The translations under genes and the position numbers were made by a program. A stretch of DNA of 64,000 nt from Comamonas sp. BIGb0152 (GTDB lineage: Bacteria; Pseudomonadota; Gammaproteobacteria; Burkholderiales; Burkholderiaceae_C), in contig NZ_JANUDY010000013.1 of the NCBI RefSeq assembly GCF_024809975.1, forward strand, positions 1-64,000, given 5' to 3'. Shown here in pieces: positions 56,575 to 64,000 of this stretch. Within the stretch, counting starts at the first letter, position 1, and each line of letters begins with the position of its first letter. Under the pieces are notes generated by a model, which saw nothing but the letters and a program-made list of their open reading frames with translations, was not told the origin of the DNA and ran no database searches.

Positions 56575-57771
56575 TCAAAAACAATCGCCCGGCACCCGCA
56601 CGGCGCCTTCCATCAGAATGCGTGCGCTGCGGCTCATCAGCGCCTTGGTCACCACCCACTGGCCATCCTGCAGGCGTGCCTCCGCTCCCACCCGCAGGGT
56701 TCCCGAGGGGTGGCCAAAGCGCACCGCGCTGCGCTCGCCGCCACCGGCAGCCAGGTTGACCAGGGTGCCCGGCACGGCTGCTGCGGTGCCAATGGCCACC
56801 GCTGCCGTGCCCATCATCGCGTGGTGCAGCTGGCCCATCGACAGCGCCCGCACCAGCAAGTCCACGTCCTGCGCATCCACCGCCTTGCCGCTCGATGCCG
56901 TATAGCTGGCCGGCGGCGCCACAAAGGCCAACTTGGGCGTGTGCTGGCGGCTGGCTGCCTCGCCCAGCTCCTGGATCAGGCCCATCTTGAGGGCGCCATG
57001 CGCGCGAATCGCTTCCAGGCGCGCCAAGGCCTGCGCATCGCCATTGATATCGCCCTGCAGCTCGCAGCCGCTGTAGCCCAGGTCTTGCGCATTGAGAAAG
57101 ATCGTCGGGATGCCCGCATTGATCAAGGTTGCGGCAAAGCGGCCTACCCCTGGCACATCGAGCTCGTCCACCAGCTGGCCGGTGGGAAACATCGCGCCAC
57201 CATCCTCGCCCTCGTCAGCCGGATCCATAAAGGCCAGCTGTACCTCGGCAGCGGGAAAGCTCACGCCATCCAATTCAAAATCGCCGGTTTCCTGCACCTG
57301 TCCGTTGCAGATGGGCACCTGCGCAATGATGGTCTTGCCGATATTGGCTTGCCAAATGCGCACGGTACACAAGCCGTTGTGCGGGATGCGGGCCGGGTCG
57401 ATCAGGCCCATTGCGATCGCGCAGGGGCCGACGGCAGCCGAGAGGTTGCCGCAGTTGCCGCTCCAGTCCACCAAGGGCTTGTCGATGGCCACCTGGCCAA
57501 ACAGATAGTCCACATCATGGTCAGCGCGTGTGCTCCTGGCCAGCAGCACTGCCTTGCTGGTGCTCGATGAGGCATTGCCCAGGCCATCGATCTGTTTGCC
57601 ATAGGGGTCGGGACTGCCCAAGCAGCGCAGCAAGAGGGCATCGCGCGCTGCGCCGGGCTGCTGCGCGGGCAGCGGCAAATCCGGCACATGGAAGAACACG
57701 CCCTTGCTGGTGCCGCCACGCATATAGAGGGCGGGTATCTTGATCTGGGGGGGATGGGTCAGGGTCGTCAT
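56575..57771 (-). CDS. prpF: 2-methylaconitate cis-trans isomerase PrpF
   Basis: Needed with AcnD to make usable 2-methylaconitate in the methylcitrate cycle. The 398-residue protein has the family segments YMRGGTSKGVFFHVPDLP near residue 14, GSPDPYGKQIDGLGN near residue 53, DWSGNCGNLSAAVGP with the first cysteine near residue 107 and FGHPSGTLRVGAE near the end. It starts at ATG 57771, 25 nt after the acnD stop. It is a paralogue of PmdU at 35,171. Confidence 0.95.
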   Translation of the reverse strand: MTTLTHPPQIKIPALYMRGGTSKGVFFHVPDLPLPAQQPGAARDALLLRCLGSPDPYGKQIDGLGNASSSTSKAVLLARSTRADHDVDYLFGQVAIDKPLVDWSGNCGNLSAAVGPCAIAMGLIDPARIPHNGLCTVRIWQANIGKTIIAQVPICNGQVQETGDFELDGVSFPAAEVQLAFMDPADEGEDGGAMFPTGQLVDELDVPGVGRFAATLINAGIPTIFLNAQDLGYSGCELQGDINGDAQALARLEAIRAHGALKMGLIQELGEAASRQHTPKLAFVAPPASYTASSGKAVDAQDVDLLVRALSMGQLHHAMMGTAAVAIGTAAAVPGTLVNLAAGGGERSAVRFGHPSGTLRVGAEARLQDGQWVVTKALMSRSARILMEGAVRVPGDCF

Positions 57772-57796
57772 AGCGGGTTCAGAAAAAAAGGGGCCA

Positions 57797-60436
57797 TCAG
57801 ACAGTGGCAGGCTGCGCAGCGCTGGATGCCAAAAAATCCTGCGCAAAGCGCTGCAACACGCCGCCTGCTTCGTAGACAGACAGCTCTTCGCCGGTATCCA
57901 GGCGGCAGACCACGGGCACGCGATCGATCTGGCCATGGCGGCGCCGGATCACCAGGCTTAGCGCGGCCAGCGGAGCGCGCTCACCCTCCACATCATAGGT
58001 CTCGGTGCCATCGAGCTGCAGCGTCTTGCGGGTGGTGCCCGGCTGGAAGGCCAGCGGCAGCACGCCCATGCCAATCAGGTTGCTGCGGTGGATGCGCTCA
58101 AAGCCCTCGGCCACCACCGCCTCCACCCCCGCCAGGCGCACGCCCTTGGCGGCCCAGTCGCGGCTGGAGCCCTGGCCGTAGTCGGCACCGGCAATGATGA
58201 TCAGCGGCTGGCGGCGCTGCAGATAGGTCTCCATCGCCTCCCACATCCGCAGCACCCGGCCTTCGGGCTCGATGCGGGCCAGCGAGCCTTTTTGCACCTG
58301 GCCATCGACCACGGCCATCTCATTGACCAGCTGGGGGTTGGCAAAGGTGGCGCGCATGGCGGTCAGGTGGTCGCCCCGGTGCGTGGCGTAGGAGTTGAAG
58401 TCTTCTTCGGGCAAGCCCATCTTGGCCAGGTACTCGCCAGCGGCCGAGCTGGCCAGGATGGCGTTGGACGGCGAGAGGTGGTCGGTGGTGATGTTGTCAG
58501 GCAGTAATGCCAGCGGCCGCATGCCCTTGAGGGTGCGCGGATGGGCAGCCAGCGCGCCCACGCCCTCGGTATCCCAGTACGGCGGCCGGCGGATATAGGT
58601 CGATTGCGGGCGCCAGTCGTACTGGGGCGCAGCCGCCGGGCCATCGTCTTGCTGGATGGCAAACATGGGCCCGTACACCGCGCGGTACTGCGCAGGCTTG
58701 ACGGCCTGCGCCACCACCGCATCAATCTCCTCGTCGCTCGGCCAGAGGTCTGACAGGCGGATCTCCCGGCCATCCACGATCCCCAGCGCGTCCTTTTCGA
58801 TATCAAAGCGGATGGTGCCTGCTATCGCATAGGCCACCACCAGCGGGGGCGAGGCCAAAAACGCCTGCTTGGCATAGGGGTGGATGCGGCCGTCGAAATT
58901 GCGGTTGCCCGAGAGCACGGCCGTGGTGTACAGGTCGCGCTCGATGATCTCTTGCTGAATCTGGGCATCGAGCGCGCCGCTCATGCCATTGCAGGTGGTG
59001 CAGGCAAAGGCGACGATGCCAAAGCCCAGCGCCTCCAGATCGGCCAGCAGCCCCGCCTCCTTCAGGTACAGCTCCACCGCCTTCGATCCGGGCGCCAGCG
59101 AGGTTTTGACCCAGGGCTTGCGCACAAGGCCCAGGCGCCGCGCATTGCGCGCCAGCAAGGCCGCCGCGATCACATTGCGTGGATTGCTGGTGTTGGTGCA
59201 GCTGGTGATGGCCGCGATAATCACCGCGCCATCAGGCAGCAGTCCATCGGCCTCCTGTGCACGCGCTCTCGCCAACGGCTCAGCCCCGGCAATGCCGCGC
59301 TCCACCAGCTGCGAGGTGGGCAGGCGGCGGTGCGGGTTCGATGGCCCCGCCATATTGCGCACCACAGCGGACAGATCAAAAGCCAGCACCCGTTCGTACT
59401 GCACCTCGCGCAGGCTATCGGCCCAAAAGCCTGCGGCCTTCGCATAGGTCTCTACCAACTGCACCTGCTTGTCATCACGGCCGGTCAGGCGCAGATAGGC
59501 CAGCGTCTGTGCATCAATCGCAAACAAGGCGGCCGTGGCACCGTACTCCGGGCACATATTGGCAATGGTGGCCCGGTCGCCAATTGACAGGCTCTCCGCC
59601 CCCTCGCCATAAAACTCCAGGTAGGCGCCCACCACCTTTTGCTGGCGCAGGTATTCCGTCAGCGCCAGCACGATGTCGGTGGCGGTGATGCCCGGCTGTG
59701 GGCGGCCGCTGAGCGCCACGCCGACGATGTCGGGCAGCCGCATCCAGGAGGCGCGGCCCAGCATCACGTTCTCGGCCTCCAGGCCGCCCACACCCACTGC
59801 TATCACGCCCAGCGCATCCACATGCGGGGTGTGGCTGTCGGTGCCCACACAGGTGTCGGGAAAAGCGACCCCATCCTGCACATAGACCACCGGCGACATC
59901 TTTTCCAGATTGATCTGGTGCATGATGCCGTTGCCCGCCGGGATCACATCCACATTGGCAAAGGCCTTTTTGGTCCAGGCGATGAAATGGAAGCGGTCCT
60001 CATTGCGGCGGTCCTCAATGGCCCGGTTCTTCTCAAAGGCTTGGGGGTCAAAACCGCCGCACTCCACCGCCAGCGAGTGGTCCACGATCAGCTGCACCGG
60101 CACCACCGGGTTGACGGCAGCCGGGTCGCCCCCCGCTTGGGCAATCGCATCGCGCAGCCCGGCCAGATCCACCAAGGCCGTCTGGCCCAGAATGTCATGG
60201 CAGACCACCCGCACGGGGAACCAGGGAAAGTCGATCTCGCGTTTGCGCCCGATCAGCTGGCCCAGATAGTCCGGCAGACAAGCAGGGTCCGCGCGGCGCA
60301 CCAGGTTCTCGGCATGGACCCGCGCGGTATAGGGCAGCTGGGCCCAGGCGCCGGGCACCATCGCATCGACTGCAGCGCGTGCATCAAAGTAATCCAGGCC
60401 GGTTCCAGCCAGTGGTTTTCGGTAATCGGTGTTCAT
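57797..60436 (-). CDS. acnD: Fe/S-dependent 2-methylisocitrate dehydratase AcnD
   Basis: Aconitase-family enzyme, 879 residues, dehydrating 2-methylcitrate. Starts MNTDYRKPLAGTGLDYFDAR, the usual AcnD N-terminus. [4Fe-4S] cysteines are in ITSCTNTSNP near residue 410 and ACTTCNGMSG near residue 476. The C-terminal swivel domain (GADYGQGSSRDWAAKGVRLAG) is present. Complete and in frame. The gene lies between prpC (77 nt) and prpF (25 nt). Confidence 0.96.
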   Translation of the reverse strand: MNTDYRKPLAGTGLDYFDARAAVDAMVPGAWAQLPYTARVHAENLVRRADPACLPDYLGQLIGRKREIDFPWFPVRVVCHDILGQTALVDLAGLRDAIAQAGGDPAAVNPVVPVQLIVDHSLAVECGGFDPQAFEKNRAIEDRRNEDRFHFIAWTKKAFANVDVIPAGNGIMHQINLEKMSPVVYVQDGVAFPDTCVGTDSHTPHVDALGVIAVGVGGLEAENVMLGRASWMRLPDIVGVALSGRPQPGITATDIVLALTEYLRQQKVVGAYLEFYGEGAESLSIGDRATIANMCPEYGATAALFAIDAQTLAYLRLTGRDDKQVQLVETYAKAAGFWADSLREVQYERVLAFDLSAVVRNMAGPSNPHRRLPTSQLVERGIAGAEPLARARAQEADGLLPDGAVIIAAITSCTNTSNPRNVIAAALLARNARRLGLVRKPWVKTSLAPGSKAVELYLKEAGLLADLEALGFGIVAFACTTCNGMSGALDAQIQQEIIERDLYTTAVLSGNRNFDGRIHPYAKQAFLASPPLVVAYAIAGTIRFDIEKDALGIVDGREIRLSDLWPSDEEIDAVVAQAVKPAQYRAVYGPMFAIQQDDGPAAAPQYDWRPQSTYIRRPPYWDTEGVGALAAHPRTLKGMRPLALLPDNITTDHLSPSNAILASSAAGEYLAKMGLPEEDFNSYATHRGDHLTAMRATFANPQLVNEMAVVDGQVQKGSLARIEPEGRVLRMWEAMETYLQRRQPLIIIAGADYGQGSSRDWAAKGVRLAGVEAVVAEGFERIHRSNLIGMGVLPLAFQPGTTRKTLQLDGTETYDVEGERAPLAALSLVIRRRHGQIDRVPVVCRLDTGEELSVYEAGGVLQRFAQDFLASSAAQPATV

Positions 60437-60513
60437 GGGGCTGTGCATAGCGGCGGGCTTGCTGCCCGCGCTGGTGTGGTGGGGAAAGCCAACATAATGG
60501 GCCAAGCTGCCGA

Positions 60514-61692
60514 TCAACTGCGCTCAGCAATGGGCACAAAAACCTGGTCTTCCGGCCCGGTGTAGTGGGCACTGGGCCGGATGATCTTGTTGTCTATGCG
60601 TTGCTCAATCACATGTGCGGCCCAGCCGCTGGTGCGCGCCACCACAAACAGGGGGGTGAACATGGCCGTCGGCACGCCCATCATGTGGTAGCTCACGGCG
60701 CTGAACCAGTCGAGGTTGGGGAACATTTTCTTCACCTCCCACATGACAGTCTCCAGCCGCTCGGCAATGTCGTACATCTTTGTGGAGCCGGCATCGAGCG
60801 ACAGCTCCTTCGCCACGCCCTTGATAACGACATTGCGCGGGTCGCTCACGGTGTAGACGGGGTGGCCAAAGCCAATCACCACCTCCTTGTTCTCTACACG
60901 CTGGCGGATATCGGCCTCGGCGGCGTCGGCATTGTCATAGCGCTTTTGGATCTCAAAGGCCACCTCGTTGGCGCCGCCATGCCTGGGGCCGCGCAGCGCG
61001 CCAATCGCGCCGGTGATGGCGGAGTACATGTCGCTGCCGGTGCCGGCCACTACCCGGGCGGTAAAGGTCGAGGCATTGAACTCGTGCTCAGCATACAGAT
61101 TGAGCGACGTATGCATGGCCCGCTCCCACAAAGCGCTGGGCTTTTTGCCATGCAGCAGGTGCAGAAAATGCGCACCAATGGAGTCGTCATCGGTTTCCAC
61201 ATCGATGCACTTGCCCGAGGTGCTGAAGTGGTACCAGTACAGCAGCATGGAGCCCAGCGATGCCATCAGCCGGTCGGCGATATCACGCGCGCCGGGCAGG
61301 TTGTGGTCGTCCTTCTCTGGCAGGGTGCAGCCCAGCACCGATACCCCCGTGCGCATCACATCCATAGGATGGCTGGCGGCAGGCAGTTGTTCCAGCGCCT
61401 GCTTCACGCTGGCGGGCAGGCCGCGCAGCGCCTTGAGCTTGTCCTTGTAGGCGCGCAGCTCAGCGCGGGTGGGCAGCTTGCCATGCACCAGCAAGTGGGC
61501 GATTTCTTCAAACTCGCAGACTTCGGCCATATCCAGAATGTCATAGCCCCGGTAGTGCAAATCATTGCCGCTGCGCCCTACGGTGCACAAGGCGGTGTTG
61601 CCCGCCGTCACGCCCGAGAGCGCGACCGATTTCTTGGGCTTGAAGCTCGAAGGCGCTGCGGCCTCGGCGAGCGTCGTGGTCATGGTGGTCAT
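60514..61692 (-). CDS. prpC: 2-methylcitrate synthase
   Basis: Condenses propionyl-CoA with oxaloacetate. The 392-residue citrate synthase family protein has [20 protein letters not shown] (N-terminal), a conserved His in GPRHGGANE near residue 230, His in [12 protein letters not shown] near residue 277 and the C-terminal [13 protein letters not shown]. The PrpC type is chosen over GltA by length and neighbours. The ATG overlaps the stop of the thioesterase gene (ATGA), pointing to translational coupling. Confidence 0.95.
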   Translation of the reverse strand: MTTMTTTLAEAAAPSSFKPKKSVALSGVTAGNTALCTVGRSGNDLHYRGYDILDMAEVCEFEEIAHLLVHGKLPTRAELRAYKDKLKALRGLPASVKQALEQLPAASHPMDVMRTGVSVLGCTLPEKDDHNLPGARDIADRLMASLGSMLLYWYHFSTSGKCIDVETDDDSIGAHFLHLLHGKKPSALWERAMHTSLNLYAEHEFNASTFTARVVAGTGSDMYSAITGAIGALRGPRHGGANEVAFEIQKRYDNADAAEADIRQRVENKEVVIGFGHPVYTVSDPRNVVIKGVAKELSLDAGSTKMYDIAERLETVMWEVKKMFPNLDWFSAVSYHMMGVPTAMFTPLFVVARTSGWAAHVIEQRIDNKIIRPSAHYTGPEDQVFVPIAERS

Positions 61693-62087
61693 AGCGGGGT
61701 TTCCTGGTTCAAATATGCGCAATCGAGGGGGATGGGCCGGCCTTTGGTATCGACGGCCACCATTTCAAACAAGCCTTTGAGCACCTCTTCGGGCGCAATG
61801 CCGGGCAGGTCAGCCAGACCGGTGACGCAGACCGTCATGGAGCTGCGCCCCACTCGGCTGACCCAGGCGCGCAAAGTCAGGCAGTGGCCCACAGGCGTGG
61901 GCGCCAAAAACTCAATACGGTTGACAGCGGCCATGACAACCTCGCCTTGCGCAAGGCTGCGCGCTGCGAGGAAAGCAGCCTTGGCCATCAACTGCAAACC
62001 CTGGCCCGCAAACAGCGTTCCGTGGTGGTTGCTGAGCGCTGGCAGTACCAGCTCTTGCGACTCGACGAATCCAGTGGGTGTTGTCAT
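61689..62087 (-). CDS. Hotdog-fold acyl-CoA thioesterase, first gene of the propionate operon
   Basis: A 132-residue single hotdog domain. [20 protein letters not shown] is the helix that carries the active site in YciA/BFIT-like thioesterases; those usually have an Asp where this has the Ala of [26 protein letters not shown] is the following strand region. ATG 62087 is inside the AT-rich control region. A role in releasing CoA from propionyl- or methylcitryl-type esters is guesswork; its place as leader of the operon is clear. Confidence 0.85.
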   Translation of the reverse strand: MTTPTGFVESQELVLPALSNHHGTLFAGQGLQLMAKAAFLAARSLAQGEVVMAAVNRIEFLAPTPVGHCLTLRAWVSRVGRSSMTVCVTGLADLPGIAPEEVLKGLFEMVAVDTKGRPIPLDCAYLNQETPL

Positions 62088-62237
62088 AATTCGCAATTTA
62101 CGCAAAATACAATGAGAAGACCAGCACTGAAATGGCGAATTTTTGCGAATGAAAATGCGTAATTTGCAAATATTGCGAATTTTCAGAGCCACGGGCAATC
62201 CTTCTCCCGCGAGCCCGATGACCAGAAAGACTTTGCG
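62088..62237. promoter_or_regulatory. Divergent control region of the propionate cluster with repeated TTCGCAA sites
   Basis: Between divergent start codons lie TTCGCAA at 62,090-62,096, TTGCGAA at 62,143-62,149 and TTGCGAA at 62,173-62,179, plus related ACGCAAAA (62,100) and ATTTGCAAAT (62,162-62,171). The two TTGCGAA copies are 30 bases apart, about three helix turns. The region is far more AT-rich than its surroundings. These are likely sites for the divergently coded PrpR/ScfR-like regulator, whose relatives in actinobacteria use TTTGCAAA-type motifs. Confidence 0.7.
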
Positions 62238-63656
62238 ATGAAAAAAACCTTCATGGGTGTGAAGCTGCGCAAGCTCCGTGCAGAGCGCAACCTGTCCCAG
62301 ATTGCATTGGCGCATACGCTGGGGCTGTCTCCCAGCTACCTCAACCAGCTGGAGCAAAACCAGCGGCCCCTGACGGTGTCCGTGCTGCTCAAACTCCACC
62401 GCACCCTGGGTGTCGACATCCAGCAGTTCTCGGAGGACGAGGAGACACGCTTGGTCGCTGGTCTGCGCGAAGCCCTGGCCGATTCCCCACAAGCCATTGC
62501 CTTGCCCGAACTGCAAGAAGTGGCCGCGCAGATGCCGGCGCTGGGCGCTGCTGTGGTGGCGCTCTACCGACGCCATCTGGAAACCATGGAGCGGCTCGAA
62601 GCCCTGTCGCTGCAGCTGGGCGATGACCGCGCAGGCAGCACCCGGCCTGCGGCCATGCCATTTGAAGTGGTGCGTGATTTCTTCTTCTCGCACCAGAACT
62701 ACTTTGATGCGGTGGACCGCGCCGCCGAAAGCCTGGCTGCCCAGGCCCAGGCAGAGCGCCCGGGCAGGCCACTGGCCGACTGGCTACGCGAGCGCCTGGC
62801 GCTGGCGCACCAGGTGCGGGTGGAGTTTGTGGACAGCGCGGGGGCGAGCAAACGCCAGTTCGACCCCGCCTCGCGCCTGCTGCAGCTGTCCTCTGCGCTG
62901 GGCACCGCGCAGCAGGCGTTCCAGCTTGCCACCCAGCTGGCGCTGCTCGAGATCGGCGACACGCTCGACAGCCTCAGCCAGGTGCCAACACTCATCAGCG
63001 ACCCCGCCGCCCGCCGGCTGGCGCGCCTGGGCCTGGCCAACTATTTTGCCGGCGCCCTGCTGCTGCCCTACGGGCCCTTTCTGCAGGCCGCCGAGGCGCT
63101 GGGTTATGACATCGACCTGCTCGGCCAGCGCTTTGCCGTGGGCTTTGAGACGGTCTGCCACCGGCTCAGCACCTTGCAGCGGCCAGGCAATCCCGGTGTG
63201 CCCTTTTTCTTTGTGCGCGTCGACCGGGCCGGCAATATCTCCAAGCGCCAGTCCGCCACACACTTTCATTTCAGCCGCACCGGCGGCACCTGCCCGCTGT
63301 GGAATGTCTACGAGGCCTTTGGCCAGCCGGGCCAGGTGCTGGCCCAGGTGGCGAGCATGCCCGATGGCCGCCGCTACCTGTGGGTTGCACGCTCGGTCTC
63401 CGGCGGGCAGCGCGGCTATGGCGCACCGCGCAAAACCTTCTCCATCGGCCTGGGCTGCGACCTGCGCCATGCGGCGCGCTTGGTGTATGCCAAGGGCATC
63501 GACCTGCAGGATCCGGCGCTGGCCACGCCGATTGGCATGGGCTGCAAGGTCTGCGAGCGCGACCACTGCCCGCAGCGCGCCTTTCCCTATCTGGGCAAAA
63601 GCCTGGCCGTCGACGAGAACGCCAGCCGCCTCACCCCCTACGGCTCGGGCGTCTAA
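62238..63656 (+). CDS. PrpR/ScfR-like short-chain fatty acyl transcriptional regulator
   Basis: A 472-residue regulator with an N-terminal Xre HTH (residues 8-62, KLRKLRAERNLSQIALAHTL, SPSYLNQLEQNQRPL) and a long sensor half containing an ImmA/IrrE-like part (ANYFAGALLLPYGPFLQAAE) and a C-terminal DUF2083 domain. Near residue 438 it carries GMGCKVCERDHCPQRAF, a cluster of three cysteines; an iron-sulfur cluster has been described in the mycobacterial relative PrpR. It probably controls the divergent prp genes in response to propionyl-CoA or a cycle product. Confidence 0.92.
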   Translation: MKKTFMGVKLRKLRAERNLSQIALAHTLGLSPSYLNQLEQNQRPLTVSVLLKLHRTLGVDIQQFSEDEETRLVAGLREALADSPQAIALPELQEVAAQMPALGAAVVALYRRHLETMERLEALSLQLGDDRAGSTRPAAMPFEVVRDFFFSHQNYFDAVDRAAESLAAQAQAERPGRPLADWLRERLALAHQVRVEFVDSAGASKRQFDPASRLLQLSSALGTAQQAFQLATQLALLEIGDTLDSLSQVPTLISDPAARRLARLGLANYFAGALLLPYGPFLQAAEALGYDIDLLGQRFAVGFETVCHRLSTLQRPGNPGVPFFFVRVDRAGNISKRQSATHFHFSRTGGTCPLWNVYEAFGQPGQVLAQVASMPDGRRYLWVARSVSGGQRGYGAPRKTFSIGLGCDLRHAARLVYAKGIDLQDPALATPIGMGCKVCERDHCPQRAFPYLGKSLAVDENASRLTPYGSGV

Positions 63657-64000
63657 ATCTCCGCCAGCAGCTGGCCAAAACGCCGCTCGACATACTGCGC
63701 TGTCGGGCTGCGCTGCGCGCCCTGGCGCCAGAGCATGCGCACCGACAGCGGGGGCAGCGCCAGCGCCGGGCAAGGCACCTCGCGCAGCGCCTGGCGGTTG
63801 CCTTCGTAGTGCGCGATATTGACTGGCAGCACCGCCCAGCCCAGCTTGTCGGCCACCATGTCGGCAATGTTGTAGAAGCTGTCCGAACGCCACACGCGCG
63901 GGCTATAGGCGCGCTCGTGCACATCCTCGGTGTGCATCAGCAATTGCCGGTGCTGGGCCAGCTGCTGCAGGCCCACCACCCGGCCATCGGCGAGCGGGTG
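63653..64000 (-). CDS. LysR-family regulator, C-terminal part (cut by the window end)
   Basis: The final 115 residues of a LysR substrate-binding domain (HPLADGRVVGLQQLAQ, SFYNIADMVADKLGWAVLPV, PCPALALPPLSVRMLWRQG). The N-terminal HTH lies beyond base 64,000. Its last four bases overlap the end of the convergent regulator gene at 63,656. Target unknown. Confidence 0.85.
   Translation of the reverse strand, partial: HPLADGRVVGLQQLAQHRQLLMHTEDVHERAYSPRVWRSDSFYNIADMVADKLGWAVLPVNIAHYEGNRQALREVPCPALALPPLSVRMLWRQGAQRSPTAQYVERRFGQLLAEI

Overview
The window looks like a chromosomal segment of a Comamonadaceae betaproteobacterium, most likely Comamonas or a close relative. Three things support this. 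The conserved order der-hfq-hflX-hflKC-hisZ-purA and der-bamB-yfgM-hisS-ispG-rodZ-pilW-rlmN-ndk is typical of the group. HisZ accompanies the short form of HisG in this lineage. The protocatechuate 4,5-cleavage genes run in the same order as the pmdUKEFDABC operon known from Comamonas.

Bases 1-23,000 are core genome, almost all on the minus strand: purine salvage and synthesis, HflKC/HflX/Hfq stress and RNA control, the Der GTPase, BamB outer-membrane assembly, HisS, IspG isoprenoid synthesis, RodZ-like and PilW envelope proteins, RlmN, Ndk, RluB, ScpB, RluD, and the NlpD-Pcm-SurE stationary-phase cluster. Many junctions here are 1-4 nt overlaps.

Bases 23,000-36,300 are an aromatic catabolism island. 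A LysR regulator diverges from a plus-strand set (cupin dioxygenase-like protein, MFS transporter, SDR). Facing it on the minus strand is a complete pmdU-K-E-F-D-A-B-C operon with an aldo/keto reductase added at its 3' end. The Pmd enzymes take up protocatechuate, cleave it at the 4,5 position and carry it through PDC and OMA/CHA to pyruvate and oxaloacetate.

Bases 36,500-41,330 hold lineage-specific small genes. They include a tandem duplication of about 1.7 kb carrying a secreted trypsin-like protease; one copy retains an intact DUF883/ElaB-like gene and the other only a deleted remnant of it. A short dispersed intergenic repeat recurs here, upstream of pmdU, and near the island LysR gene.

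Bases 41,390-47,830 are an RND efflux operon (inner-membrane pump, adaptor, outer-membrane factor) with a GbsR/MarR-type regulator and a clear palindromic operator. Bases 47,900-50,600 are a soluble PAS histidine kinase and NarL-type response regulator with an unrecognised protein encoded between them. Bases 51,000-53,310 are an ECF sigma factor followed by a SorAB-type sulfite dehydrogenase.

Bases 53,440-55,510 are a nested mobile region: IS21-like ends with a 5-bp target duplication surround an IS1182-family transposase gene. Bases 55,700-63,660 are a 2-methylcitrate (propionate) cluster (thioesterase, prpC, acnD, prpF, lyase) divergent from a PrpR/ScfR-like regulator, with repeated TTCGCAA-type sites between them. 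The window ends inside a LysR gene. No rRNA, tRNA or CRISPR array was seen.
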